A stretch of 64,000 bases of DNA from Pontibacter aquaedesilientis. GTDB taxonomy: Bacteria; Bacteroidota; Bacteroidia; Cytophagales; Hymenobacteraceae. Below are positions 1 to 9,478 of the stretch, piece after piece. A program made the translations under genes and the position numbers. Numbering within the stretch: the stretch's first letter is position 1; each line of letters starts with the position of its first letter. Location of the stretch: assembly GCF_014773225.1 (NCBI RefSeq), contig NZ_JACXAJ010000003.1, positions 124,001-188,000 on the forward strand. Direction: 5' to 3'. A model generated the notes under the pieces. The model saw only the letters and a list, made by a program, of their open reading frames with translations. It was not told where the DNA came from and ran no database searches.

Positions 1-477
1 AGCCTGACGTTCTATGACTGGCGCGAGGAGATCGGCTACCTTAGGGCCCGCATCATCGGCAAGCTCATCAACGAAACCGCCCAGATCTTCCTGCAACACG
101 AGCAGGACATCCTGGCCGGCACCTACGACAAGCCACTGGTAAACGAACTCTCCTGCAAATCGGTGCTGGACGAGATCAAAAGCCTGTCCATTGAGCTCAT
201 TTACCGTAACAAGCCAGTTTTGGAGATTGAAGCAGCCGGGTTTGAAGTACTCGGAGGCCTGTTGGATGCCTGCATGAAAGCCGCCTTCCTGCCTCAGTCG
301 AAGCACCACCGCAAAATAGCCGACCTGATACCGCCGCAGTTTCTCAAATTGCCCGAAAGCGCCTCCGACTACGAGCGCATCATCCACATCACCGATTATG
401 TGACCAGCCTCACCGACCAGGCCGCACTCGGGCTGTACCGGAAGATAAAAGGAATTGAGTTGCCGCGGATGTATTGA
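1..477 (+). CDS. dgt: dGTPase (deoxyguanosinetriphosphate triphosphohydrolase), C-terminal part, 5' truncated by window edge
   Basis: The reading frame is open from base 1 to a TGA at 475-477, giving the last 158 residues of a protein that starts outside the window. The C-terminal stretch, with the sequences HITDYVTSLTD and LYRKIKGIEL, resembles the end of long-form HD-domain dGTPases, which hydrolyse dGTP to deoxyguanosine and triphosphate. The catalytic HD motifs would lie upstream and cannot be seen, so the call rests on the tail alone. The 228-bp gap that follows and the change of function suggest the M16 genes downstream are a separate unit. Confidence 0.75.
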   Translation, partial: SLTFYDWREEIGYLRARIIGKLINETAQIFLQHEQDILAGTYDKPLVNELSCKSVLDEIKSLSIELIYRNKPVLEIEAAGFEVLGGLLDACMKAAFLPQSKHHRKIADLIPPQFLKLPESASDYERIIHITDYVTSLTDQAALGLYRKIKGIELPRMY

Positions 478-578
478 TTGGCAGGTATACTCATTCCATA
501 CCTTGCAGCTATACCTGAGCCACGTGCAAGGGCCGACTTTTTTGTCTATAGAATCGGCAGGTTCATATAGGAACGTGC

Positions 579-586
579 TAGGTTTG
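579..586 (+). promoter_or_regulatory. Candidate -7 box for the M16 peptidase unit
   Basis: TAGGTTTG matches the Bacteroidota -7 consensus TAnnTTTG, 120 bp before the M16 start codon. No TTG element lies at the usual 19-20 bp upstream spacing, so this is weak. The 478-705 gap also holds two copies of the window-wide TATACCT/AGGTATA motif. Confidence 0.3.
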
Positions 587-705
587 TAGATTAAGCCCGT
601 TTTTTCAACTCCCTGTGGAAAACCCCTCCAAGTTTTAGATTAATTTTATAGTTTCTATAACACAAGTCGTGTCATAGGGCATTCTTATTTCTAAACCTTT
701 ATTTT

Positions 706-2043
706 ATGAAACGTAAGCTTATCCTTTGCCTGATGTGGTGCGCTACGGGCTTTGCGGCCTTCGCCCAGACGAAGAGCAATAAGATCGAATTCACGGAGTA
801 CACCCTCCCGAACGGTCTGCATGTGATTCTGCACCAGGACAACTCCACGCCCAACGTGGCCGTGTCGGTGCTGTACCATGTAGGCTCCAAAAACGAAGTA
901 AAAGGCCGCACGGGCTTTGCGCACTTCTTCGAGCACCTGATGTTTGAAGGTACCGAGAACATCGAGCGTGGCCAGTACATGAACATGGTGCAGGCAGCAG
1001 GCGGCTCCCTCAATGCCAACACCTCGTTTGACCGCACTTACTATTATGAGTTACTGCCTTCTAACCAATTGGCGCTTGGCCTCTGGATGGAAGCCGAGCG
1101 TATGGTAGGCGCCAAAGTAGACGAAGTAGGCGTGGAGACACAGCGCAAAGTGGTGCAGGAAGAGAAGCGCATGCGCGTGGACAACCAGCCTTACGGCACT
1201 ATTCTGGAGAACACCTTCGGTCTTGCCTATAAAGAGCACCCTTACAAGATCACCCCGATCGGTACGTTTGAAGACCTGAACAATGCAAAAATCGAGGAAT
1301 TCCGCGATTTCTATAAGACCTTCTATGTGCCAAACAACGCCACGCTTTCCATCGCCGGCGATATCAACATCGGTGAGACCAAAAAACTGATCGAGCAGTA
1401 CTTCGCCAAAATTCCGAAAGGCACGCAGGCGATCCCGAGACCAAACATCGTAGAGCCTGACCAGAAGGAAGAGCGTCGCAAGATTGTGTATGACAACATC
1501 CAGTTGCCAGCCGTTATCCAGGCGTACCATATCCCGGCACAAGGCACCGAAGACCACTATGCCCTTTCTATGCTGACTACTTTGCTTTCCGGTGGCAAAA
1601 GTGCCCGTATGCCGAAGGCGATTGTGGACAAGCAGCAGAAGGCGGTTGCTGCCCTTTCCATACCTTTCCCAACCGAAGATCCGGGCTTGTTCCTGACCTA
1701 CGCCATCGCTAACATGGGTGTGGACGTGAAGGACCTGGAAGCTGCCGTGGATGCGGAAATCGATCTTGTAAAGAAAGAGATGATCAGCGAGCGTGAGTTC
1801 CAGAAGCTACGCAACCAGATGGAGAGCCAGTTTGTGCAGCAGAACAGCACCGTGGCTGGCCGTGCCGAGAACCTCGCCAACTACCATGTATATTACGGCG
1901 ACGCCAACCTGATCAACAACGAGATCGACCGCTACATGAAAGTGACGAAAGAAGATATTCAGCGTGTGGCCAATAAGTACCTCACCAAAAATAACCGCGT
2001 GGTGTTGCACTACCTGCCAAAGTCAGCTCAACCAAGCAATTAA
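706..2043 (+). CDS. M16 family zinc peptidase, catalytic subunit
   Basis: A 445-residue protein with a signal peptide (residues 1-20, ending FAAFAQ), so periplasmic or envelope-located. The inverted zinc motif HxxEH is visible as HFFEH at residues 73-77, and a Glu pair at 152-153 sits at the distance expected for the third zinc ligand. This matches M16B (pitrilysin-type, YmxG/PqqL-like) peptidases of single-repeat length. Only 5 bp separate it from the next gene, which encodes a related but degenerate M16 protein; such pairs usually form a heterodimer in which this subunit cuts peptides. The substrate is unknown. The gene contains no TATACCT/AGGTATA copy. Confidence 0.9.
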   Translation: MKRKLILCLMWCATGFAAFAQTKSNKIEFTEYTLPNGLHVILHQDNSTPNVAVSVLYHVGSKNEVKGRTGFAHFFEHLMFEGTENIERGQYMNMVQAAGGSLNANTSFDRTYYYELLPSNQLALGLWMEAERMVGAKVDEVGVETQRKVVQEEKRMRVDNQPYGTILENTFGLAYKEHPYKITPIGTFEDLNNAKIEEFRDFYKTFYVPNNATLSIAGDINIGETKKLIEQYFAKIPKGTQAIPRPNIVEPDQKEERRKIVYDNIQLPAVIQAYHIPAQGTEDHYALSMLTTLLSGGKSARMPKAIVDKQQKAVAALSIPFPTEDPGLFLTYAIANMGVDVKDLEAAVDAEIDLVKKEMISEREFQKLRNQMESQFVQQNSTVAGRAENLANYHVYYGDANLINNEIDRYMKVTKEDIQRVANKYLTKNNRVVLHYLPKSAQPSN

Positions 2044-2048
2044 TTCAG

Positions 2049-4139
2049 ATGACGATGAAGAGAATATATAACATACTCCTTTTGATGCTGGCGCTCACCA
2101 CGGTGGCCACAGCACAGACAAAACAAACGCCTCCTCCCGCTGGTCCGGCTCCTAAAATTGAACTGGGCAAGTACGAGCATTTCACCCTAAAAAACGGCCT
2201 GAAGGTATACGTGGTGGAAAATCACAAACTGCCTGTAGTAAGCATGTCATTGGTACTCGATCGCGACCCGATTCTGGAAGGTGACAAAGCAGGTTATGTA
2301 ACGATGGCGGGCCAGATGATGCGCACAGGCACCAAGTCCCGCAGCAAAGACCAGTTCGACGAGCAGGTGGACTTTATCGGTGCGAACCTTTCGTTCAACT
2401 CAACCGGTTTCAGTGCTTCTTCCCTTAAGAAGAACCTGCCTACCTTACTTGACCTGACTGCTGATGCCCTCCTAAATCCGAACTTCACACAGGAAGAACT
2501 GGACAAGGTAAAGAAGCAGATGGCCGCCAACCTGGCTTCTGAGAAAGACAACCCGGACGCTATTGCCGGCAAAATCCGCAACACGTTGCTTTTCGGCAAG
2601 AACCATCCGAACGGTGAGCTGACTACTGAGAAATCGGTGGAGAACGTAACGCTGGCTGATATCCAGAACTACTACAGCACCTACTACCGCCCGAACATCG
2701 GCTACCTGGCCGTTGTGGGTGATGTAACGCCAAAGGAAATGAAGAAACTGCTGAACAAGTCGTTTGGCAAGTGGAAAAAAGGCAACGTTCCTTCTCACAA
2801 CTACGACCTGCCAAAGCACGATGGCAAAACACAAGTAGTGATTGTGGACCGTCCGAGCGCCGTACAAAGCGTACTTTCATTCACGAACCCAGCTGAGCTG
2901 AAGCCAGGTGCTGACGATGTAGTGGCAACGCAGGTAATGAACACCATCTTGGGTGGTGGCAGCACAGCCCGTCTGTTCATGAACCTGCGTGAGAAGCATG
3001 GCTATACCTACGGAGCTTACTCTTCGCTTTCTTCTGACAAGATTCTGGGCCGTTTCAACGCCTCGGCCAGCGTGCGCAACGCCGTTACCGACAGCGCCGC
3101 TGCCGAGTTTATGAAAGAATTCACCGACATCAGAACAAAGCAGGTAACCGACAAGGAGCTTGCCTATGCGAAAGCCTATATCACCGGTAACTTCGCACGT
3201 GGTTTGGAGAATCCGGGCACTGTGGCCATGTACGCTATCGCGACTGCCCGTTACAACCTGCCAGCCGACTACTACGCCAACTACCTGAAGAAGGTAGAAG
3301 CCGTAACCGCAGCCGATGTGCAGCGTGTGGCGCAAAAGTATGTGCGCCCTGACCAGCTTTACATTTTGGCCGTTGGTAATGCCAAGGACATCGCTGACAA
3401 ACTGAAGACCTTCGACAAAGACGACAACACCATCACTTACTTCGACGCTTCTGGCGAAAAAGTAGACATGGCAGCTGCCAAAGCAGTTCCTACAGATGTG
3501 ACTGCCGATCAGCTCATCGCAAAGTACATTCAGGCCATTGGTGGCAAGGCGAACATCGAGAAAGTAAAAGATGTGACCGTGACCATGAATGCCAGCGTGC
3601 AGGGCATGCCCCTTACCTTTAAGCAGCAGCAAAAAGGCGCTGACAAAATGTTGATTCAGATCCTGATGAACAACAACCCGATGCAGCGCGTGATCATCAA
3701 CGGCGACAAAGGCAAAATGGAAGCCCCTATGCAAGGTGTGAACAAAGACATGACGGCCGAAGAGCTTGCTTCTTCAAAAGCTGAATCTGATATGTTCTCG
3801 ATGACCCGCTTTGAGAAGTTCGGCATTAAGACAGCTGTAGCCGGTCAGGAAAAAGTAGATGGTGCTGACGCTTATGTGGTAGAGGCCACAGCAAAAAATG
3901 GCCAGAAGACACTGCATTACTTTGACAAGGCAACTGGCTTGCTTTTGAAAGACGTAAAAAGCATGCAGACGCCTCAGGGTGCTATCACGCAGACCAAAAG
4001 TTACAAGAACTACAAAGAGGTTAACGGCGTGAAATACCCGCACGTGATTGAGACTGTTGTTGGTCCTCAGGTGATCAAAGCAGAGGTACAGAGCGTGGAA
4101 GTGAACAAAGGCATCAGCGACGATACCTTCAAAATGTAA
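2049..4139 (+). CDS. M16 family peptidase-like protein, non-catalytic subunit with C-terminal LolA-like domain
   Basis: A 696-residue protein with a signal peptide ending TVATAQ. The M16 fold is recognisable, but the position of the HxxEH motif reads TMAGQ (residues 85-89), so all zinc ligands are lost and this should be the structural partner of the upstream peptidase. Residues from about 485 to the end form an extra domain (repeated amphipathic strands, ending around the sequence NGVKYPHVIE) resembling the outer-membrane lipoprotein-sorting type fold seen at the end of some Bacteroidota M16 proteins. ATG at 2049 is used; an ATG at 2055 is equally possible. A terminator follows at once. Confidence 0.85.
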   Translation: MTMKRIYNILLLMLALTTVATAQTKQTPPPAGPAPKIELGKYEHFTLKNGLKVYVVENHKLPVVSMSLVLDRDPILEGDKAGYVTMAGQMMRTGTKSRSKDQFDEQVDFIGANLSFNSTGFSASSLKKNLPTLLDLTADALLNPNFTQEELDKVKKQMAANLASEKDNPDAIAGKIRNTLLFGKNHPNGELTTEKSVENVTLADIQNYYSTYYRPNIGYLAVVGDVTPKEMKKLLNKSFGKWKKGNVPSHNYDLPKHDGKTQVVIVDRPSAVQSVLSFTNPAELKPGADDVVATQVMNTILGGGSTARLFMNLREKHGYTYGAYSSLSSDKILGRFNASASVRNAVTDSAAAEFMKEFTDIRTKQVTDKELAYAKAYITGNFARGLENPGTVAMYAIATARYNLPADYYANYLKKVEAVTAADVQRVAQKYVRPDQLYILAVGNAKDIADKLKTFDKDDNTITYFDASGEKVDMAAAKAVPTDVTADQLIAKYIQAIGGKANIEKVKDVTVTMNASVQGMPLTFKQQQKGADKMLIQILMNNNPMQRVIINGDKGKMEAPMQGVNKDMTAEELASSKAESDMFSMTRFEKFGIKTAVAGQEKVDGADAYVVEATAKNGQKTLHYFDKATGLLLKDVKSMQTPQGAITQTKSYKNYKEVNGVKYPHVIETVVGPQVIKAEVQSVEVNKGISDDTFKM

Positions 4140-4167
4140 GTAACACCCTTACCTTGTTAATCAAAGT

Positions 4168-4203
4168 AAAGCGGCGTATCCGGAAGGACACGCCGCTTTT
4201 TTG
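4168..4203 (+). terminator. Rho-independent terminator after the M16 pair
   Basis: An 8-bp perfect stem, AGCGGCGT (4170-4177) with ACGCCGCT (4190-4197), is followed by a run of T. It lies 30 bp after the stop codon of the second M16 gene. Confidence 0.85.
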
Positions 4204-4310
4204 TTCTGCCTATACCTGTTAGAGGCGTCGACAAGCCCTTGCTATACCTTGAAACTGGTATGAATCTCCGGAAGCGCAGGTATAACAATTGCGTCAGCAG
4301 CCTTGATCTT

Positions 4311-5225
4311 TTAAAACAGCTCGCCCTGCACCGCCTGCACAAATTTCTTCGGGGGCTTTATGTCGAGCCCGCATACCTTGTTCAGTTGATCGATCAGGTA
4401 GGTGGCCAGCTCCGGCGAGGTGATATTGTCGGGTTCATGCACGAAGAAGTAAAGTTCCTGCAAGCCGGCCTCAAGCCATACCTTAATTCTGGACACCCAA
4501 TCGTCGATGCGGGTATAGTCGGTAGGGTGCAGTCCGTTGCCCACGAAGCGCACCATGGCGGTGGGCGTGGTCGGGCGCATGTGCAGCACGTCACGCCTGC
4601 CGGAAACATCGGTCAGCACCGTACTTACCCGGTATTTCTCCAGTACTTCAAACAGCTCCAGCGAGGCCACATGGTCTACGAACCAATCTGGGTGACGCAA
4701 CTCCACGGCCAGGGGCACGCTCTCCGGTATATACTGGACAAATTTCTCCAAGTCGGGCAATTGGTTCGGGCCAAAGTAGGGTGGCAACTGCAAAAATGAA
4801 CAGCCCAGTTTATCCTCCAGCCCCGCAATGGCTTCGCAGAAAGTGGCCGTCAGGTCGAGGGAGCTCACAAGTGGCCCTTCGTGACTAATAAGTTGCGGAA
4901 ATTTGGGACAGAAGGTGAACCCCTGCGGAACGGAATTCCGCCAGCGCTCTATGGTATCCGGGCCGGGAATATGATAGTGCGTGCTGTTCAGCTCAATGGT
5001 ATGGAACTGTTTGCCATACCACAGCAGCGATTCCTTCTCCTTCATGCCAGCCGGGTAGTACTCGCCCACCCAGGCCTTGTTGACCCACACGGGCAGCCCA
5101 ACGTATACCTTCGCCTTTTCCTTTTTCGCTGTGCTATACCTGTTTAGCAGCGGCACAGTATCCGGATGGTCGGGTGGCAGGGTGAAGTCGACGAGACTGA
5201 GATCGGAGAGTTTTCCAAAGTCCAT
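4311..5225 (-). CDS. DUF72 (YecE-like) TIM-barrel protein
   Basis: A 304-residue protein of the DUF72/YecE family, whose biochemical role is unknown. Family features visible are the N-terminal VYVGLPVWVNKAWVGEYYP strand, the Y-G-x-x-F-x-T-I-E-L-N-S-T-HY motif around residue 70, FCPKFPQ in the middle, and AVELRHPDWF near residue 170, all typical of the barrel core. There is no signal peptide, so it is cytoplasmic. It stands alone on the minus strand between two plus-strand units. The 107 bp after its stop carry three copies of the iterated TATACCT/AGGTATA motif. An open frame on the opposite strand (4239-4799) is its shadow. Confidence 0.85.
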   Translation of the reverse strand: MDFGKLSDLSLVDFTLPPDHPDTVPLLNRYSTAKKEKAKVYVGLPVWVNKAWVGEYYPAGMKEKESLLWYGKQFHTIELNSTHYHIPGPDTIERWRNSVPQGFTFCPKFPQLISHEGPLVSSLDLTATFCEAIAGLEDKLGCSFLQLPPYFGPNQLPDLEKFVQYIPESVPLAVELRHPDWFVDHVASLELFEVLEKYRVSTVLTDVSGRRDVLHMRPTTPTAMVRFVGNGLHPTDYTRIDDWVSRIKVWLEAGLQELYFFVHEPDNITSPELATYLIDQLNKVCGLDIKPPKKFVQAVQGELF

Positions 5226-5544
5226 GGCACTGTGTTTTTATCGAATATACGCTTTGGCAAAAGATTCGGCCTTAACAAAATATCTTCCTGAAAGTTCCCG
5301 TTATGGCAGCAGGTCAGAAGAAAAAAGCAAAAATATTTTCAGCAAGCGAGCATGACCTCATCTTGAAAAACGATACTTGAAAATATGCTCATATGTCTCC
5401 TGAATGGCGTTTTTTGCATTACGTGACTTATAGCAACTTTGCGGGGTAGCGCGTATCCCCCTACACCCTTTTGCAATATAGCGCGTAAAAGGCCTCGTTT
5501 GAAAATTATTCCGTATCTTTGCGGCTTCACCAACTAATAACTAT
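5226..5544. other. Divergent intergenic region between the DUF72 gene and the RlpA-like gene
   Basis: This 319-bp stretch holds the rlpA-side promoter near its right end and otherwise no gene. I found no clear -7 box for the DUF72 gene and no other element. Confidence 0.6.
5498..5521 (+). promoter_or_regulatory. Promoter of the RlpA-like gene
   Basis: TATCTTTG at 5514-5521 (in the context CCGTATCTTTGC, very common in this phylum) is a perfect TAnnTTTG -7 box, 23 bp before the ATG. A TTTG at 5498-5501 could be the upstream element, but the 12-bp spacing is shorter than the 19-20 bp seen at other promoters in this window. Confidence 0.55.
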
Positions 5545-6201
5545 ATGAAGAACGATAGAAAGTGCTTTATCTTAACAGTAATCATTTTTCTATTTATCGG
5601 AGTTAGTCAACCAACTTTCGCACAAAGCAACGACATAACCCAAATTGGATCTGCCTCTTGGTATGGTAGTAAATACCACGGCAGAAAAACCAGCAGCGGC
5701 GAGCGCTATAACAAAAACGAAATGACCGCCGCGCACAAAACTCTGCCTTTCGGCACCATGGTCAAAGTGACCAACCCAGCCAACAAAAAGTCAGTTGTCC
5801 TGCGCATCAACGACCGGGGCCCTTTTGTAGGCAACCGCATTATCGATGTATCAGAAGCAGCGGCTCGCAAGCTTGAGATTCATGCAAGCGGCGTGGCCAA
5901 GGTAAAAGTAGAAGTACTCGACGCCACTGAGTCAGGGCTGGCTTCTGCCGCTCCATCCTTCAATGCCACTGGGTATACCATCCAGACAATCGAGACGACC
6001 GACTACCAGCAGGCAGTTGCGCTTAGCCAGAAATTGAAGGCTTTCGACAAGCATCTCCCGTTGGAGATAGCGGAGGAGCAGGTAAACGGCAAGAAAGTCG
6101 TTCTGGTAAAAGCCGGCAAATTCAATAACATAAACGAAGCTGAGGCCTTTAACGAGTTACTCGAAGAAGAAGGCCTGGCGGGAAAGGTTCGCGAAGCCTA
6201 G
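5545..6201 (+). CDS. rlpA: Septal ring lytic transglycosylase RlpA family protein
   Basis: A 218-residue exported protein (signal peptide residues 1-27). Residues 34-112 form the double-psi beta-barrel typical of RlpA: ASWYGSKYHGRKTSSGE, then a KTLPFGT(M)VKVTN strand and the INDRGPF...R.IDVS block. RlpA proteins cleave or bind peptidoglycan at division and cell-separation sites. The C-terminal part (about 137-218) looks like a SPOR-type domain, which binds denuded glycan. It has its own promoter and a strong terminator, so it is probably a single-gene unit. The catalytic activity of this branch is inferred. Confidence 0.88.
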   Translation: MKNDRKCFILTVIIFLFIGVSQPTFAQSNDITQIGSASWYGSKYHGRKTSSGERYNKNEMTAAHKTLPFGTMVKVTNPANKKSVVLRINDRGPFVGNRIIDVSEAAARKLEIHASGVAKVKVEVLDATESGLASAAPSFNATGYTIQTIETTDYQQAVALSQKLKAFDKHLPLEIAEEQVNGKKVVLVKAGKFNNINEAEAFNELLEEEGLAGKVREA

Positions 6202-6226
6202 AAGACTAGACAATTACTGATAAGCG

Positions 6227-6263
6227 AAAAGCGGAAAGCCCCTAGAGGGCTTTCCGCTTTTTT
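6227..6263 (+). terminator. Rho-independent terminator after the RlpA-like gene
   Basis: The stem AAAGCGGAAAGCCC / GGGCTTTCCGCTTT, with a short loop around CTAGA, is followed by a T tract at 6258-6263. Confidence 0.9.
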
Positions 6264-6483
6264 GCTTTTAGGGCTCATAGTCGTCGCAGGTATAGCACCT
6301 GGTTGGTGTTGTACCTTCTTTTCTACTATCCGGCCAACAGATTTTGTAGAGGTATAAACAGCCTTTATCTAGAAAAAGCTACAATCGGGCTGATAACTGG
6401 TGTCTATACTTTGATATGAGCGTGCAAATCACTAAACTTAGTTACCTAAAACGAAACTTCTCTAAACCTTAACCTTAAAAACT

Positions 6484-8130
6484 TTGAAACGACGTCATTT
6501 TATTGAGCTATCGGCGCTGGGTTTTGGCGGGCTCATGATGCCTTCCATCCCTGTTTTCGGCGACATTATCTCTCCGGAGAGAGCGCTGGAACAGGTGGAC
6601 CCTGCCCTGAAAAAGCGGCTGGCTGATATTGCCCTGAATACTGCCAAGTCAAGCGGCGCCTCCTATGCCGATGTGCGCATTGGCCGTTACCTGCAGCAGT
6701 ATATTTTCACACGTGAAAAGCAGGTGCAGAACATCGTGAACGCCGAATCATACGGTGTGGGTGTACGGGTGCTGGCCAATGGCACCTGGGGCTTTGCCGC
6801 CACTTCCGACGTGAGCGACAAAGGGATAGCCAAGGCCGCCAACGAGGCTGTGGCCATCGCCAAGGCCAATGCCAAACTCCAAAAGGAGCCCGTTCAGCTT
6901 GCCCCCGTGAAAAGCTACGGTGAGGTAAGCTGGAAAACGCCTATCGAAAAGAACGCTTTTGAGGTACCGATCAACGAAAAAGCGGACCTGCTCTTGGCAG
7001 CTAACGCCAAGGCCATGGAGAATGGGGCTAACTTCGTGAACTCGGCGCTCTTCCAGGTGAACGAGCAGAAATACTTTGCCTCTACCGACGGCTCTTACAT
7101 CGACCAGGATATTCACCGCATCTGGCCAAACTTTACGGTAACGGCTGTCGACAAAACCAGTGGCAAATTTAGAACCCGCGAGGCCCTGAGCGCCCCAATG
7201 GGCATGGGCTGGGAATATATGATCCCGAAGGCGGGCGAAAAGATAAAGGGGCCGGAAGGCACTGGCCTGATGGGCTACCGTTACGCCTACGACATGCTAG
7301 AAGACGCCGCCTTAGCCGCCAAGCAAGCTAAAGAAAAGCTAACTGCCAAGTCAGTAGCCGCCGGTAAATATGACCTTATTCTGGACCCGAACCACCTCGG
7401 CCTGACCATCCACGAATCAGTGGGTCACCCCTTGGAGCTAGACCGTGTGCTGGGCTACGAGGCTAACTATGCCGGTACTTCTTTTGCCACACTGGATAAG
7501 TGGAAATCCAAGAATTTCAAATACGGCTCTGACAAAGTGCACATCTTCGCAGACAAAACGCAAAAGGGTTCGCTCGGTCTCGTTGGCTGGGACGATGAGG
7601 GCGTGAAGACCAAGCAGTGGGACCTGATAAAAGACGGTATACTAGTGAACTACCAGGCCATACGCGACCAGGCTCATATTATTGGGGAGAAAGAATCGCA
7701 TGGCTGCTGCTACGCCGATAACTGGAGCTCTGTGCAGTTCCAGCGCATGCCAAACGTATCGTTGGCGCCGGGCAAGCAGAAAATGAACGTGGACCAGCTC
7801 ATCAGCGGCGTGGACAAAGGCATTTACATTGCCGGCCGTGGCTCTTATTCTATAGACCAACAGCGCTACAACTTCCAGTTTGGTGGCACGGCGTTTTACG
7901 AAATCAGCAAAGGCAAGATTGTGGGTATGCTTGAGGACGTGGCTTACCAGAGCAACACGCAAGAGTTCTGGAACTCCTGCGCCGGCTCCTGCGACGAAAG
8001 CGACTACCGCCTGTTCGGCTCTTTCTTCGATGGCAAAGGCCAGCCAAGCCAGGTTAGCGCGGTTTCACACGGATCTTCCCACACCCGGTTCAATGGGGTG
8101 AATGTGATCAACACGGCCCGTAAAATATAG
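6484..8130 (+). CDS. tldD: TldD-like metallopeptidase with a Tat-like signal
   Basis: A 548-residue TldD/PmbA family protein starting at a TTG codon. The metalloprotease motif HExxxH is present as HESVGH (residues 310-315), and the conserved C-terminal block with SCDESDYRLFGSF and the SHTRFNG ending is intact. The N-terminus KRRHFIE followed by a hydrophobic stretch (LSALGFGGLMMP) looks like a twin-arginine export signal, whereas the E. coli TldD is cytoplasmic. The next gene is the metal-less partner TldE, 31 bp away. In other bacteria the TldD/TldE heterodimer degrades unfolded peptides or removes leaders from modified peptides. No peptide-modification gene is nearby. Confidence 0.88.
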   Translation: MKRRHFIELSALGFGGLMMPSIPVFGDIISPERALEQVDPALKKRLADIALNTAKSSGASYADVRIGRYLQQYIFTREKQVQNIVNAESYGVGVRVLANGTWGFAATSDVSDKGIAKAANEAVAIAKANAKLQKEPVQLAPVKSYGEVSWKTPIEKNAFEVPINEKADLLLAANAKAMENGANFVNSALFQVNEQKYFASTDGSYIDQDIHRIWPNFTVTAVDKTSGKFRTREALSAPMGMGWEYMIPKAGEKIKGPEGTGLMGYRYAYDMLEDAALAAKQAKEKLTAKSVAAGKYDLILDPNHLGLTIHESVGHPLELDRVLGYEANYAGTSFATLDKWKSKNFKYGSDKVHIFADKTQKGSLGLVGWDDEGVKTKQWDLIKDGILVNYQAIRDQAHIIGEKESHGCCYADNWSSVQFQRMPNVSLAPGKQKMNVDQLISGVDKGIYIAGRGSYSIDQQRYNFQFGGTAFYEISKGKIVGMLEDVAYQSNTQEFWNSCAGSCDESDYRLFGSFFDGKGQPSQVSAVSHGSSHTRFNGVNVINTARKI

Positions 8131-8161
8131 TCTTACACTTTCTAAATGAGCATTAAGTAAA

Positions 8162-9478
8162 ATGGCAATATATACAAGAGAACAAGCCGAGGCTTTGCTG
8201 AAAAAGGCTTTGGCTTACTCAAAGGCTGATGAGTGTGAGGTCACACTCAGTGGCAATATTGGCGGAAACATCCGCTACGCCCGAAACGAGGTATCGACCA
8301 GCGGTGCCGAAGAAAACGTGTCTATGTCAGTGGAGTCGCGCTTTGGCAAACGCTCTGGTGTGGCGACCATCAACGAGTTTGATGATGCTTCGCTGGAGAA
8401 GGTAGTGCGCCGCGCCGAGGAGATTGCACGCATTGCGCCGGAAAGCCCGGAGTACGTGCCCATGCTCGGTCCGCAGAAGTACATTACCACAAAAGCGTAT
8501 TTCGACTCTACCGCCAAAATAGACCCTGCTTACAGAGCAGAGGCTGCGGCTAAGAGTATAAAGGCCGCTGCTGACAAAGGTTTAACAGCCGCAGGCTTCC
8601 TGGAGCACTCGACGAGCTTTATGGCTCGCCTCAACTCCAAAGGCTTGTTTGGCTACCATCCGTCCACGGTGGTGGACTTCTCGGTAACCATGCGTACCGA
8701 AGACGGCACCGGCTCAGGCTATGTCACGCAGGACTTCAGTGACGCAAGCAAACTCAATACGGCCAGCGCATCGCAGATAGCGGCCAGCAAAGCTGTGAAC
8801 TCCCGTAACGCCAAAGCGTTGGAGCCCGGCAAGTATACCGTTATTCTGGAGCCCGCGGCCTCCATTGACCTGCTGCGCAACATGTTTGGCAACATGGACC
8901 AGCGCAACGCCGAAGAGGGCCGCAGCTTCCTGAGCAAGCCCGGCGGAAAAACCAAATTAGGCGAAAAGTTGCTCGATGAGCGTATTACGGTATACTCCGA
9001 CCCTTTGCACCCCGAAATCCCGTCAGCGCCTTTTGCTGGCGACGGTCGCCCAAGAGAGAAGACGACCTGGATCGAAAAAGGTGTGGTAAAAAATCTGTAC
9101 AACTCCCGTTTCTGGGCCGAAAAAACCGGGGCTAAGTCTGTACCAAACCCGGGCGGGGTGGTGATGGAAGGCGGCAACCAGACCCTGGAGGACATGATCA
9201 AGAGCACGAAGCGCGGCATCCTGGTAACGCGCCTGTGGTATATCCGCTCCGTGGACCCTCAGACCTTGCTTTATACCGGCCTTACCCGCGACGGTACCTT
9301 CTATATTGAGAACGGCAAAATCCAGTATCCTGTCAAGAACTTCCGCTTCAATGAGAGTCCGATTATCATGCTCAACAATCTAGAGGCATTGGGCAGGCCG
9401 CAGCGTATCAACGGCAACCTGGTTCCGCCGATGAAGATCCGTGACTTCACCTTCACCAGCTTGTCTGACGCGGTGTAG
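8162..9478 (+). CDS. tldE: TldE/PmbA-like partner subunit
   Basis: A 438-residue TldD/PmbA family protein without the HExxxH motif, as expected of the TldE subunit that completes the peptide tunnel of a TldD/TldE heterodimer. The family pattern is clear at both ends: the ADECEVTLSG start and the ESPIIMLNNLEALG...PPMKIRDFTFT end. It has no signal peptide. If TldD is exported by Tat, TldE would have to be carried with it as a folded complex. It is co-directional with tldD with a 31-bp gap and presumably co-transcribed. Neither tldD nor tldE contains a copy of the iterated TATACCT/AGGTATA motif. Confidence 0.85.
   Translation: MAIYTREQAEALLKKALAYSKADECEVTLSGNIGGNIRYARNEVSTSGAEENVSMSVESRFGKRSGVATINEFDDASLEKVVRRAEEIARIAPESPEYVPMLGPQKYITTKAYFDSTAKIDPAYRAEAAAKSIKAAADKGLTAAGFLEHSTSFMARLNSKGLFGYHPSTVVDFSVTMRTEDGTGSGYVTQDFSDASKLNTASASQIAASKAVNSRNAKALEPGKYTVILEPAASIDLLRNMFGNMDQRNAEEGRSFLSKPGGKTKLGEKLLDERITVYSDPLHPEIPSAPFAGDGRPREKTTWIEKGVVKNLYNSRFWAEKTGAKSVPNPGGVVMEGGNQTLEDMIKSTKRGILVTRLWYIRSVDPQTLLYTGLTRDGTFYIENGKIQYPVKNFRFNESPIIMLNNLEALGRPQRINGNLVPPMKIRDFTFTSLSDAV

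Noticed and set aside
4239..4799. 186-codon plus-strand open frame opposite the DUF72 gene
   Set aside because: It is fully antisense to a clear DUF72 protein and its composition (Leu, Val, His rich) is that of a reversed coding strand.
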